From Emergencia timonensis (GTDB lineage: Bacteria > Bacillota > Clostridia > Peptostreptococcales > Anaerovoracaceae), in the NCBI RefSeq assembly GCF_900086585.1, contig NZ_FLKM01000009.1, forward strand, positions 1,302,001-1,366,000: a stretch of 64,000 nucleotides of DNA, read 5' to 3'. The notes under the pieces are model-generated. The model did no database searches. It saw only the letters and a list, made by a program, of their open reading frames with translations, and was not told the origin of the DNA. This document shows, in pieces, positions 18,965 through 28,800 of this stretch. How positions within the stretch are numbered: the first letter of the stretch is position 1; each line of letters starts with the position of its first letter. Made by a program: the position numbers and the translations under genes.

Positions 18965-20569
18965 ATGTCAAATAAGGGAAACAAGTTCATAAAAGGCGCG
19001 GCGATTTTAGGGATAGCCGGTGTCGTAATCAAGTTACTTGGAGCGGTATTCAGAATTCCTCTCACCAATTGGATTGGTGATGACGGAATGTCCTATTACG
19101 GCTTCGCTTATTCCATATACGGAGCATTGCTGGTTCTGTCAACTGCAGGTATACCGGTGGCAATTTCCAGAATGGTGTCAGAACGGATTGCCGTAGGCGA
19201 ATATAAAAACGCCCATAAGGTGTTTAAAGTAGCGACCGCCCTCCTTTTTTTCATCGGTATTTTTTCCTTTGCCGCATGCTATTTTGGAGGGGAATACATT
19301 ACAGCCAAACTGGGAAATCCAGACGCTGCTCTGGCGGTGAAAGCCATATCGCCGGCTCTGCTGTTCGTACCGCTGTTCTCTGCCTATAGAGGTTATTTCC
19401 AGGGCAGACAGAACATGAATCCTACTGCCATATCTGAAATTACTGAACAGCTAGTACGGGTAATCGTAGGATTATATCTGGCATATAAACTGCTTCAGAC
19501 CGGCCTGAAGGAGGCTGCAGCAGGCGCGTCTTTCGGCGCATCGGCAGGTTCCATCGCCGGGCTTGGCATCATCGTTGTCATTTACATGTTGAATCGCAGG
19601 ACGATTCATAGAAAAATTGATTTGAATAATAAACAGGTAGAAGAGACCAGCGTGATTTTACGTAAGATCATCAGTATCTCTGTGCCGATCATCATCGGAT
19701 GTGAAATCATGCCGATCATGACGCTGATCGATACGGGTATCATCATGACTCGTTTACAGGCGACCGGCTGGTCTTATGCAGAGGCAAAGAGCCTGTACGG
19801 CCTGCTCAGCGGCTTCTGCAATTCTTTAATCGCTTTCCCGCAGGTTTTCACCCAGGCCGTAGCCGTCAGTCTGGTTCCAGCCATCGCTGCCGCCTTTAAA
19901 CTGAGGGATAAGAAGAACGTACAGGAGAACATCAAGCTGGGATACAGGACGACCATGATTATGGCCTTTCCATGTGCCTTCGGCATCTTTGCCTTGGCGG
20001 AACCGATTCTGCTGCTGCTGTATCCTGCCCAAAAAGCCAGCGCCATTGCGGCAGTGCCGACTTTGATGATTATGGCTATCAGCGTCATCTTCCTTGCCAT
20101 TACACAGACTTCCGTCGGCGTTCTGCAATCCATCGGCAAGCAGATGGTGCCTGTCGTTCATCTAGGCTTAGGCTGCGTAGGAAAAGTGATCATAACCTAC
20201 ATTCTGGTCGGTGTGCACTCTGTCAATATCAAGGGCGCGGCCATCGGCACCATGCTGGCCTACTTTGTAGCTCTGGTATTAAACAATATTTCCGTAAAGA
20301 AATACACTGGAACGAAAATAGACTACGACTTGACCTATGTGCGTCCATGTATTGCAGCCGTCATCATGGGGGTCTGTGCCTATGCCTTCCAGAAGCTGGC
20401 CATGGGGCTTCTTCACAGTAACAGCATTGCCACGCTGCTTGCTATCATGGTAGGCGGCATCGTCTATCTCATTTTGATCTTTACATTGAAAGCGATAACT
20501 CTGGCAGAGGTGGAAACCATGCCTGGCGGAACAAAATTAGTCAAAATACTGAGAAAGTTTGTGAAATAA
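18965..20569 (+). CDS. SpoVB/YabM-type polysaccharide flippase (MOP superfamily)
   Basis: A membrane protein of about 534 residues with around 14 helices. It opens KGAAILGIAGVVIKLLGAVF and contains YRGYFQGRQNMNPTAISEI, the hallmark of the SpoVB/MurJ-like branch of lipid-linked oligosaccharide flippases. In B. subtilis the equivalent gene yabM lies between spoVT and mazG, exactly as here in order. A role in peptidoglycan or spore-cortex precursor export is likely. The start is uncertain between GTG at 18953 and the ATG at 18965; neither has a strong ribosome site. Confidence 0.88.
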   Translation: MSNKGNKFIKGAAILGIAGVVIKLLGAVFRIPLTNWIGDDGMSYYGFAYSIYGALLVLSTAGIPVAISRMVSERIAVGEYKNAHKVFKVATALLFFIGIFSFAACYFGGEYITAKLGNPDAALAVKAISPALLFVPLFSAYRGYFQGRQNMNPTAISEITEQLVRVIVGLYLAYKLLQTGLKEAAAGASFGASAGSIAGLGIIVVIYMLNRRTIHRKIDLNNKQVEETSVILRKIISISVPIIIGCEIMPIMTLIDTGIIMTRLQATGWSYAEAKSLYGLLSGFCNSLIAFPQVFTQAVAVSLVPAIAAAFKLRDKKNVQENIKLGYRTTMIMAFPCAFGIFALAEPILLLLYPAQKASAIAAVPTLMIMAISVIFLAITQTSVGVLQSIGKQMVPVVHLGLGCVGKVIITYILVGVHSVNIKGAAIGTMLAYFVALVLNNISVKKYTGTKIDYDLTYVRPCIAAVIMGVCAYAFQKLAMGLLHSNSIATLLAIMVGGIVYLILIFTLKAITLAEVETMPGGTKLVKILRKFVK

Positions 20570-20572
20570 ATT

Positions 20573-21382
20573 ATGAAAAAAGAGTATGAAGAATTATATA
20601 TTACAAAAGATAAGGAAGGAGAAGCGCTGAAACGGCTGATTGAGATTGTAAAGGTCCTTCGCAAGGAGTGCCCCTGGGACAGGGTGCAGACGCACGAAAC
20701 CCTTACAAAATGCATGATTGAAGAGGCATATGAGGTCGTCGACGCCATTCAAAATGAGGATTCTATCAATTTAAGAGAAGAGCTTGGCGACGTATTGCTG
20801 CAGGTCGTTTTTCACAGTAACTTGTCAGAAAACGAAGGAGACTTTACGATTGCAGATGTAATAAATGAAGAATGTGAAAAAATGCTGCGCAGACATCCTC
20901 ACATTTTTTTAGAAGAAAGAGCAAAAACTATTGACAAAGCCCTTGAAAAATGGGAGAATATGAAGAGCAGAGAGCACGGAGAGCTGAGTTACAGTGACAG
21001 ACTCACTCGCGTGCCGAAAGCATTACCTGCTCTTATCAGAAGTTCCAAGGTACAGAGCAAGGCATCCAAGATAGGTTTTGATTGGAAAGATGCCAGCGGG
21101 GCTTTTGATAAATTAGAAGAAGAACTCGATGAACTGAGAGAAGCCTGGGAGCAGGGTGGCGGAGAAGCAATGTCCGAAGAATATGGCGACTTGCTTTTCT
21201 CAATGGTGAATGTTGCGAGATTTTTAAACATTGACCCAGAGGAATCGCTGAATAAATCTACAGCTAAATTTATCGAGCGATTCGCTATTATGGAAAAAGT
21301 GTCTATCGATAGAGGTCTTGATCTTGAAAGCATGAGTCTTGAAGAAATGGACAACCTTTGGATAGAAGCTAAGAAAAAGTAA
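20573..21382 (+). CDS. mazG: MazG nucleoside triphosphate pyrophosphohydrolase
   Basis: A 269-residue two-domain MazG. The first domain shows CPWDRVQTHETLTKCMIEE with the Mg2+-binding EEAYEVVDAI and ELGDVLLQVVFHS; the second repeats the pattern in EELDELREAW and EYGDLLFSMVNVARFL. It hydrolyses (d)NTPs to monophosphates, cleaning non-canonical nucleotides. The N-terminal methylase-like domain of the longer Bacillus YabN is missing, so this is the short form. It follows the flippase by three bases and precedes hup. Confidence 0.95.
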   Translation: MKKEYEELYITKDKEGEALKRLIEIVKVLRKECPWDRVQTHETLTKCMIEEAYEVVDAIQNEDSINLREELGDVLLQVVFHSNLSENEGDFTIADVINEECEKMLRRHPHIFLEERAKTIDKALEKWENMKSREHGELSYSDRLTRVPKALPALIRSSKVQSKASKIGFDWKDASGAFDKLEEELDELREAWEQGGGEAMSEEYGDLLFSMVNVARFLNIDPEESLNKSTAKFIERFAIMEKVSIDRGLDLESMSLEEMDNLWIEAKKK

Positions 21383-21420
21383 GTTCAATGCTTATGTATA
21401 CGATTTAAGGAGGATTTATA

Positions 21421-21699
21421 ATGAATAAGGCTGAACTAGTTGCTGCAGTTGCAGAGAAAACAAACTTTACTAAAAAGGACGCAGAAGTTGCTATCAATGC
21501 GCTCCTGGCTAGCGTAGAAGAAGCACTCGTAAAGGGAGAGAAAGTACAGTTAATCGGATTTGGTACTTTTGAAACAAGAGAAAGAAAAGCAAGACAGGGA
21601 AGAAATCCTAGAAAACCTGATGAAATCATCAAGATCGCTGCTTCTAAGGCTCCTGTATTCAAGGCAGGCAAAGCTCTGAAAGACGCAGTTAACAAATAA
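21421..21699 (+). CDS. hup: HU family DNA-binding protein
   Basis: A 92-residue histone-like protein beginning MNKAELVAAVAEKTNFTKKD, with GFGTFETRERKARQGRNPRK and the DNA-grasping beta-arm up to EIIKIAASKAPVFKAG. It bends and compacts DNA as a dimer. AGGAGG precedes the start and a compact terminator follows, so it can be made at high level. Confidence 0.97.
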   Translation: MNKAELVAAVAEKTNFTKKDAEVAINALLASVEEALVKGEKVQLIGFGTFETRERKARQGRNPRKPDEIIKIAASKAPVFKAGKALKDAVNK

Positions 21700-21711
21700 T
21701 CACGTAAAAAG

Positions 21712-21737
21712 AAAGGACAACCTAGGTTGTCCTTTTT
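21712..21737 (+). terminator. Terminator of hup
   Basis: AAAGGACAACC-TA-GGTTGTCCTTTTT is a perfect 11-base stem with a T-run, 13 bases after the hup stop. It separates hup from rqcP in part. Confidence 0.9.
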
Positions 21738-21769
21738 AAATACATGAAGAAAGATGGAAGAGAGGAAAC

Positions 21770-22015
21770 ATGAGAATTGATAAGTTTTTAAAAAATTCCA
21801 GATTGATTAAACGAAGGTCAGTTGCCAAAGATGCCTGCGACCAGGAGCGAGTATCGGTAAACGGCAAGGTCGTAAAAGCTGGCGCGGAAGTAAAGGTGGG
21901 CGATGAAATCCATATCGCCTTCGGCAACAGTTCTATTACTGCAAAGGTGTGCAAGCTGACGGAATCCTGCAAAAAAGAGGATGCGGCCGATATGTATGAA
22001 ATTGTAGAATCATAA
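21770..22015 (+). CDS. rqcP: RqcP (YabO), S4-domain ribosome quality-control factor
   Basis: An 81-residue S4 RNA-binding domain protein: MRIDKFLKNSRLIKRRSVAK, then VSVNGKVVKAGAEVKVGDEI. In B. subtilis RqcP works with RqcH on stalled 60S-like (50S) complexes to add C-terminal alanine tails. Its place behind mazG matches yabN-yabO of B. subtilis, which supports this rather than another S4 protein. The stop is followed by a good terminator that ends the housekeeping block. Confidence 0.92.
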   Translation: MRIDKFLKNSRLIKRRSVAKDACDQERVSVNGKVVKAGAEVKVGDEIHIAFGNSSITAKVCKLTESCKKEDAADMYEIVES

Positions 22016-22027
22016 AAAATCAGAAAG

Positions 22028-22058
22028 AGACGGATTCATCATGATGAATCCGTCTTTT
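22028..22058 (+). terminator. Terminator of rqcP
   Basis: AGACGGATTCATC pairs with GATGAATCCGTCT nearly without a loop, followed by TTTGTACGTTTTTT. It closes the conserved block. The remaining 160 bases to the next gene are AT-rich and hold no feature I can name. Confidence 0.85.
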
Positions 22059-22219
22059 GTACGTTTTTTCTACAGATGTGCGTAAGTAGTTGCTATTTTC
22101 ATCCATTTTCGATATACTTTATGTGATGTTAAACAAAATAAGATAATTTTTTGCAAATTTTTCTCACCTGATAGTAGTAGACAGGGCTGAGAAAATTGCC
22201 TGCAGAGGAGATAGAATAA

Positions 22220-25200
22220 GTGAACAATCAAATGACAGCAAAAGAGGTCGTGCAGACATTCTGCCGCCAGTGGTTTGAACAGCGGGATGCTGATGGAGCA
22301 GCCGCTTTCTTAGCAGAAGAGGTTGATTTTGTCGGCACCGGAGTAGGGGAGTCGGCAGAGGGAAAATTGGAATTGATGCAGTATATCCGCAGCGATATCG
22401 CTGAAATAGCAGAACCGTTCCAGTCCAAGCTTTCCTTTATTCATGAGAATACCATTACAGAGGACGTACACTGTCTTTCTGCCGAAATGACTTTGACAAA
22501 CACAGCCTACACCTGGTATTTACGCGGTTTTTTTACTCTGCATGCAAAGGCGGGCGACTGGCTCATAAAAAGCTTTCACTTTGCTGAGCCAAGCAGCAGC
22601 CAGCAGGGAGAAGAACATTATCCGGGAACCTTAGTGATGGAGAATATCGCCAGGCAGCGTCAAGAATTACTAAATGATTCTCTGGCAGGCGGCATGATGG
22701 GCGGATACATGGGAGATGGTTTTCCTTTTTATTTTATTAACCGACGCATGCTCGAATATCTGGGTTATACAGATGAAAAAGACTTTATAGATGATATTAA
22801 AGGCTTGATTTCTAACTGCATGCATCCGGATGACCGAAAGTCGGTGGACGAATCTGTCGCCGGACAGCTGAAAGCTGGAAGCGAGTATGTAGTCGAGTAT
22901 CGGATGAAAAAAAAGGATGGCTCTTACATATGGGTTCATGATATAGGCCGATGTGTGACAGCTGAGAATGGGCATCCTGCTATCGCGTCAGTGTGTATAG
23001 ATATTACAGCACAAAAAAAGGCACAGGACGAGGTACTGCATCTCTACAATAATATTCCCGGCGCAGTTTTTCGCTGTCGTCCCGACGCAGAACTGTTTAT
23101 CATTGACGCTAACGATGGATTTTATGAATTCTTCGGCTGCAGCAGAGAGGAATTTGCAGCGGACGGCAACAAGATGAGGCCTTTTATCCATCCTGAAGAC
23201 CTTCCATATATAGAAGAGATGCTGCAGGACCCTGAGCAGTACGATCAGACCATTCATCTGGAAAATCGTGTAGTCTGTAAAGATGGGGCCGTCAAGTGGA
23301 TATCGGCAAAAGCACAGCTTTTCATAGAAGACGGGGAACCTTATTTCTATTGCGTTTTTGTAGACGTGACAGAAGAAAAGAAACTGCAGGAACGAGTCAG
23401 AGAACTCTATGAGCAAGAACTGTCCTATTTTGCAGAGTTGTCACCGATGGACGGGAATATTCAAGGGGTGTTCAATATTACCCAAGACAGAGTGGAAAGC
23501 TACTTGTCAACTTCGAGTGTGACTGATATCCGAGTAGGCGACTCCTATACGGAAACGCTCAGGCACTTAGCCGGCTCTGCTATGGACCCGGCCGAAGGAG
23601 AAGAAATATGGCAGACTTTGGAGCGAGAAAAAATACTGGCAGAGTATGACGCTGGGAAAGTGGATTATCACATAGAATTTCTGCGCAAAAAGAACGACGG
23701 AAAACCTTATTGGGAAAGCACAAATCTCCGCTCCTGTCTAAATCCGATGACAGGAGATATCATGGTCTTTTTCTATTCCTCCGATATTACTGAGCAAAAG
23801 GCGAAAGAACTGCTTCTGAACAAGATTTCGGAATTGGATTATGAATATATCACAGAGCTGGATATTTTAAAGGGCACCCATCGAGTGTCATCGTTTAGCA
23901 ATAAGCAGAAGAATTTCCTCTCTTATGAAGGAGATTTTAGAAAAGAGACTCTCGATTTGGCCAACCGCCGGATGGATGAGACGGCAAAAAAAGAATATCT
24001 TAAAAAATTGGATTTCGGTTATATAAAGAGTCACTTGTCGAATCAAGATTCCTATACCTTCCTCGTGGAGATGAAAGACGAGGAAGGGCGGATGCGAGTG
24101 AAACGATTCCGCGTCTTTTACATCAGCAGAGAGTTGTATCGGGTAGGCATCGCTCGCATTGACGTAACCGACATTGTCAGACAGGAACAGAGACAGAGGG
24201 ACGAATTAGCGGCAGCGCTGGTAGCGGCGGAACAAGCCAATGCTGCTAAGACAGATTTTCTTTCTCGGATGAGTCATGAAATTCGTACGCCGATGAACGC
24301 CATTATCGGTATGAGCGCCATCGCTGCAGGCGCCATTGGCGATGATGAACAGGTAGCAGACTGTATATCTAAAATTGGAATTTCTTCCCGCTTCCTGCTG
24401 TCTCTCATCAATGATATACTGGATATGAGTCGGATTGAAAGCGGAAAGATGCTGCTAAAAAGTGAAAAAATACCGACAGAAGAATTCTTAAACGGGGTTA
24501 ATTCAATCTGCTTTGCCCAGGCAAACGCTAAGGGCGTAGAGTACGAATGCATCGTAGATCCGGTGTTAGACGACTATTATATTGGCGATGCGATGAAGCT
24601 GCAGCAGGTGCTCATCAATATATTAAGCAACGCCATTAAATTTACTGGTGAAGGCGGTAAGGTCACCTTTTCCGTAAATCAGAGAAGCAGGGCCAAAAAT
24701 GATGCAGTCCTTCGATTTATCGTAAATGACACGGGAGTCGGTATGAGCGAGGAATTTCTGCCTCGTATATTCGAGCCGTTTTCACAAGAATCAACGGGAA
24801 CTACGACGCTGTATGGTGGGACAGGACTGGGGCTGGCCATCTCCAAGAACATTGTAGACATGATGGATGGAAAGGTAACTGTGCGCTCCATTAAGGGCAT
24901 CGGCACGGAATTTACCGTAGACGTGAAGCTGGGCATTACTGATGAAGAAAAACTGCGCCATAATCTGAAGAAACCAGAATACCATTTTTCTCATTTAAAG
25001 ACGCTGGTCGTAGATGATGATGTGACAGTCTGCGAGTGTGTTGTCGCAACCCTGAAGGAAATGGGCGTCACGGCGGAATGGACGGACAGCGGGCAGAAAG
25101 CGCTTGACCGCGTAAAAATATTACGAGACAAAGATAAATATTTTGATATGATCCTCATCGACTGGAAAATGCCAGATATGGACGGCATTGAAACTGCTCG

Positions 25201-25804
25201 GAGGATTCGTGCCATTGTGGGACCAAATGTTACGATTATCATCATCACAGCCTACGACTGGATTCCTCTTGAACACGAGGCGAAGCTGGCAGGCGTCAAC
25301 CTGCTGATCAGCAAACCGATGTTTAAGTCTTCACTGATTTCTGCTTTCTCGAAAGCGCTGGGTGAAAAAGAAGAACAGGGTCAGCAGTTGACACCGGCAG
25401 AATACGACTTTTCCGGGAAGCGCATACTGCTCGTTGAGGATAACCCGATCAATACGGAAGTGGCAGCGATGCTATTGAAGAACAAAGGGTTCCTCGTTGA
25501 GACGGCGGAAAACGGCCTGCGTGCGATGGAACTGTTCAGTAAATCAGAAGAAGGGTATTATCACGCAATCTTGATGGATATCCGAATGCCCCTGATGGAT
25601 GGCTTGACTGCTGCCAATAATATTCGCCATTTGAGCAACGCAGATGCAGAGACGATTCCGATTGTCGCCATGACAGCCAACGCCTTTGAAGACGACATTG
25701 AAAAAAGCAAGGCGGCCGGAATGAATGCGCATTTAGCAAAACCCATCGAGCCGGAGAGGCTATATCAGACATTATACGACTTTATTTTTGGCCTGGATGA
25801 TTAG
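22220..25804 (+). CDS. Soluble hybrid histidine kinase with SnoaL-like and PAS domains and two receivers
   Basis: A 1194-residue cytosolic kinase (no membrane segment). In order: a SnoaL/NTF2-like fold (about 5-120), PAS domains (about 140-270 and 270-390), two PAS-like segments (390-545, 545-655), a HisKA domain with phospho-accepting His686 (SHEIRTPMN), an HATPase (about 790-905, NDTGVG and GGTGLGLAIS boxes), and two receivers with Asp981 (MILIDWKMPDMDG) and Asp1120 (AILMDIRMPLMDG). A second kinase follows 15 bases later. No output domain is present, so signal must leave through phosphotransfer or by protein contact. Start GTG at 22220 or ATG at 22232; GAGGAG favours the former slightly. 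Confidence 0.93.
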   Translation: MNNQMTAKEVVQTFCRQWFEQRDADGAAAFLAEEVDFVGTGVGESAEGKLELMQYIRSDIAEIAEPFQSKLSFIHENTITEDVHCLSAEMTLTNTAYTWYLRGFFTLHAKAGDWLIKSFHFAEPSSSQQGEEHYPGTLVMENIARQRQELLNDSLAGGMMGGYMGDGFPFYFINRRMLEYLGYTDEKDFIDDIKGLISNCMHPDDRKSVDESVAGQLKAGSEYVVEYRMKKKDGSYIWVHDIGRCVTAENGHPAIASVCIDITAQKKAQDEVLHLYNNIPGAVFRCRPDAELFIIDANDGFYEFFGCSREEFAADGNKMRPFIHPEDLPYIEEMLQDPEQYDQTIHLENRVVCKDGAVKWISAKAQLFIEDGEPYFYCVFVDVTEEKKLQERVRELYEQELSYFAELSPMDGNIQGVFNITQDRVESYLSTSSVTDIRVGDSYTETLRHLAGSAMDPAEGEEIWQTLEREKILAEYDAGKVDYHIEFLRKKNDGKPYWESTNLRSCLNPMTGDIMVFFYSSDITEQKAKELLLNKISELDYEYITELDILKGTHRVSSFSNKQKNFLSYEGDFRKETLDLANRRMDETAKKEYLKKLDFGYIKSHLSNQDSYTFLVEMKDEEGRMRVKRFRVFYISRELYRVGIARIDVTDIVRQEQRQRDELAAALVAAEQANAAKTDFLSRMSHEIRTPMNAIIGMSAIAAGAIGDDEQVADCISKIGISSRFLLSLINDILDMSRIESGKMLLKSEKIPTEEFLNGVNSICFAQANAKGVEYECIVDPVLDDYYIGDAMKLQQVLINILSNAIKFTGEGGKVTFSVNQRSRAKNDAVLRFIVNDTGVGMSEEFLPRIFEPFSQESTGTTTLYGGTGLGLAISKNIVDMMDGKVTVRSIKGIGTEFTVDVKLGITDEEKLRHNLKKPEYHFSHLKTLVVDDDVTVCECVVATLKEMGVTAEWTDSGQKALDRVKILRDKDKYFDMILIDWKMPDMDGIETARRIRAIVGPNVTIIIITAYDWIPLEHEAKLAGVNLLISKPMFKSSLISAFSKALGEKEEQGQQLTPAEYDFSGKRILLVEDNPINTEVAAMLLKNKGFLVETAENGLRAMELFSKSEEGYYHAILMDIRMPLMDGLTAANNIRHLSNADAETIPIVAMTANAFEDDIEKSKAAGMNAHLAKPIEPERLYQTLYDFIFGLDD

Positions 25805-25819
25805 AGAGAGGAAAGGAAT

Positions 25820-28800
25820 ATGGCAGAGAGTAAAAGACTAACCATGGACCAGATGACGGCAGTTTTGGACAATGAACCAGTCGCCATCTTTGTTACAGCA
25901 TTGGACGATAAACAACTGCTCTATGCGAACAGTCTGGCAAAGGAATATTTAAGGCAGCCAGACGGACAGATTGCTTCCTGCTATCAGATCGCAGGCTTTG
26001 ACAGGCCGTGCCCTTTCTGCAAAGCGGAGAAGATGAGTCGGACAGAGCTTTTAGTTCGCGAGTATACCCGCCCAGCGGATGGACGCATCTATCAACTCAG
26101 CGGCAAGATCATAGACTGGGCAGACAGAGTCGCACATATTGAATACATACAGGATATCACCGCCAAGAAAAGGGAAGAAGAGCAGATCAAAGCGCTGAAA
26201 GAAGAGCTGCAGACGACCTTCAGCAGAATACCATGCGGTCTCTGTGTTTACAGGATGGATGGGAGTAAAATCTATCCTGTATTTCATAACCCGGCCTTCT
26301 ATGAAATCATGGGATACTCTCAAGAACATAAGTCAAGCGTTGAGCAAGAGACGACTTATTTGGGGGTTCATCGGGAAGATCTGCCCTTGCTGCGGAAGAA
26401 AATAGGGGAGACAATAGAGCAAAATGGCATCATGCGGCATACTTACCGCCTTTGGAATGATTTAAAAGGAGAATATCGGTTCATACAGCTGGATGCGTCA
26501 GTGAGAGTCGAGAACGACGGCAGCAAAACCCTCTACGGTGTGTACAGCGACGTCAGCGGGCAGATGCAGCTGGAAGAGGAGTTAAAACTTGCTAACGAAA
26601 AAATGCTGGATATTGTAAACGCTATTCCAGGCGGTGTAGCCGTTTACCAGGTGTCAGAAATCTGTGAGACCGTCTATTTTTCGGACGGTGTGCCGGAGCT
26701 ATCGGGATATACAGTGGATGAATATCGTACACTCATAAAAGACGACGCAATGAAACTGACCTTCCAGGAAGACGCGGCAATGGTATCGGAGAAGCTTAAG
26801 GAAGCAATGCAAACTGGTACGGCCGCCGATTTTGAATTTCGAAAACAGCATCGAGACGGTCGTATCGTCTGGGTCCATATGCAGGCCAGACAAATTGGAG
26901 AGGAAGACGGTTATCCCCTGATACAGTGCGTATACCATAATATTTCTTCTTTTAAGGAAACGCAATTGGAGTTGAATCACCTGATCAACTCTATTCCGGG
27001 AGGAATCGCCAGTTTTCGTGTGGAAGAAAATTTATTTCTTCCGGCTTTTTTTTCAGATGGCATGATAGATTTAGTGGGTTATAGTCGTGAGGAATGCGAA
27101 AAGCTGGCCAGGGAAGATCTACTGAGCATCGTTTACGACCCCGATCAGACCAGAGTCGCCGAGGCAGTTAAAAACGCTCTTATTAGTGGAGACGTGCTGG
27201 ATTTATCTTTCCGTCTATGCCAAAAGGACGGAACTTTAATATGGGTCCGTCTCAATGGGCGCCGCATAGGGCCGCTGCTGGAAAAGGCCAAATTTTATGC
27301 GGTCTTTACGGGTATGTCGACAGAAGCGAGATTATTCCAAAGTATCGCCAACGAGACGACAGACGGCGTCTATGTCATTGACAAAGAGAGTTATGAACTG
27401 CTTTATGCCAATGAATCAAAGACGCTGTTTCGGGAAGGTCCCCATTCTGTCGGGCAAAAATGTTATACAGCGTTGCACGGCAAAAATGCACCTTGTGCGT
27501 TCTGTACGTTAAGAAATCATCTGCCTGACGGGGAAGAACATGAAATCAACATAGACGGCACGGAGAAATTCTATACCGCCCGCTTCATAGAAACTGATTG
27601 GAGCGGAATTCCCGCATATGTTCAGTATATACGGGATGTGACAGAAGAAGTAAAGACTCGTAACGAAAAAGAACGTCTGGAACAGTATTTCCAGACAGTC
27701 ATTCAGAATCTGCCTGGCGGCGTGGCGGTAATCCGCTATGAAAAGAACGGGCAGATGATACCTGAATATTTGTCTGACGGTTTCGCTCTGCTGACAAGGA
27801 TGTCAAAAGAGGACGCTTGGAATTTCTATAAAGAAGACGCATTAATCGGTGTACATCCAGATGACAGAACGCGTGTCAAGGAACAGCTGGCAGATTATAT
27901 GGCGAAGGGCGGCGCGCAGTATGAGCAAATCTATCGTTTGAGAAAAGGCTTTGAAGGATATATGTGGGTTAAAACCACCTTTTCCATCATCCAGAACAAA
28001 GAAGGTGCAGGGCGAATCTATGCGGTCTATCACGATATGACCAAAGAGCGTGAAGAACAGGAAAAACTTCGGCAGCAGTTTAACGATCTCATCGTACAGC
28101 ACTACCGTACGCCTGGACCTGACGCTTTGATTGTTGGCCATTGCAACATTTCTCAAGACCGCATCTTGGAGATTATCGACCATACGGATTCCAGACTGCT
28201 GGATCATTTCGGAACGAGACGGGAAACCTTTTTCACCGGACTTTCAAGTCTCATTGTAGAAGAAGCAGAACAGCAGAGATTTCTCAATACGTATCTCAAC
28301 GGCCCTGCCCTCGATGCGTATAAAAGAAAGGATACGGAACGAATTCTCAGATGCTTTGTGAAGCTTCCAAAGGACGAGCACGGCAGATATGTACAATTCA
28401 AGGTGAATTTGGTAGAAGCGCCTGACAGCGGCGATATCACAGGGATACTTACCGTAACGGATATTACCGAATCTGTGGTAGCTGATAAGATCCTCCATCA
28501 GCTCACTATTTCCAGTTATGACTATGTCATAGATCTGGACTTGATACACGATACCTTTAAGATCTTGACCTGCAGTGAAGACGCATGGTGTCTGCCTTCC
28601 GCTTGCGGCAGTCATTCAAAGCGAGTAGCTGACATGCTTCAGCAGAGGATTGTACCGCGTGATCAGGAACAGTATGCCAAAGCGCTGGAACCTGAGGAGA
28701 TACGAAAACGGCTGGAAGAGAAAGACCACTATACCTTTGCTTTCTCAGGGGAAGTCGGTAATGGCGATATTCGCACGATGAATCTGACAGTCTCAGCTAT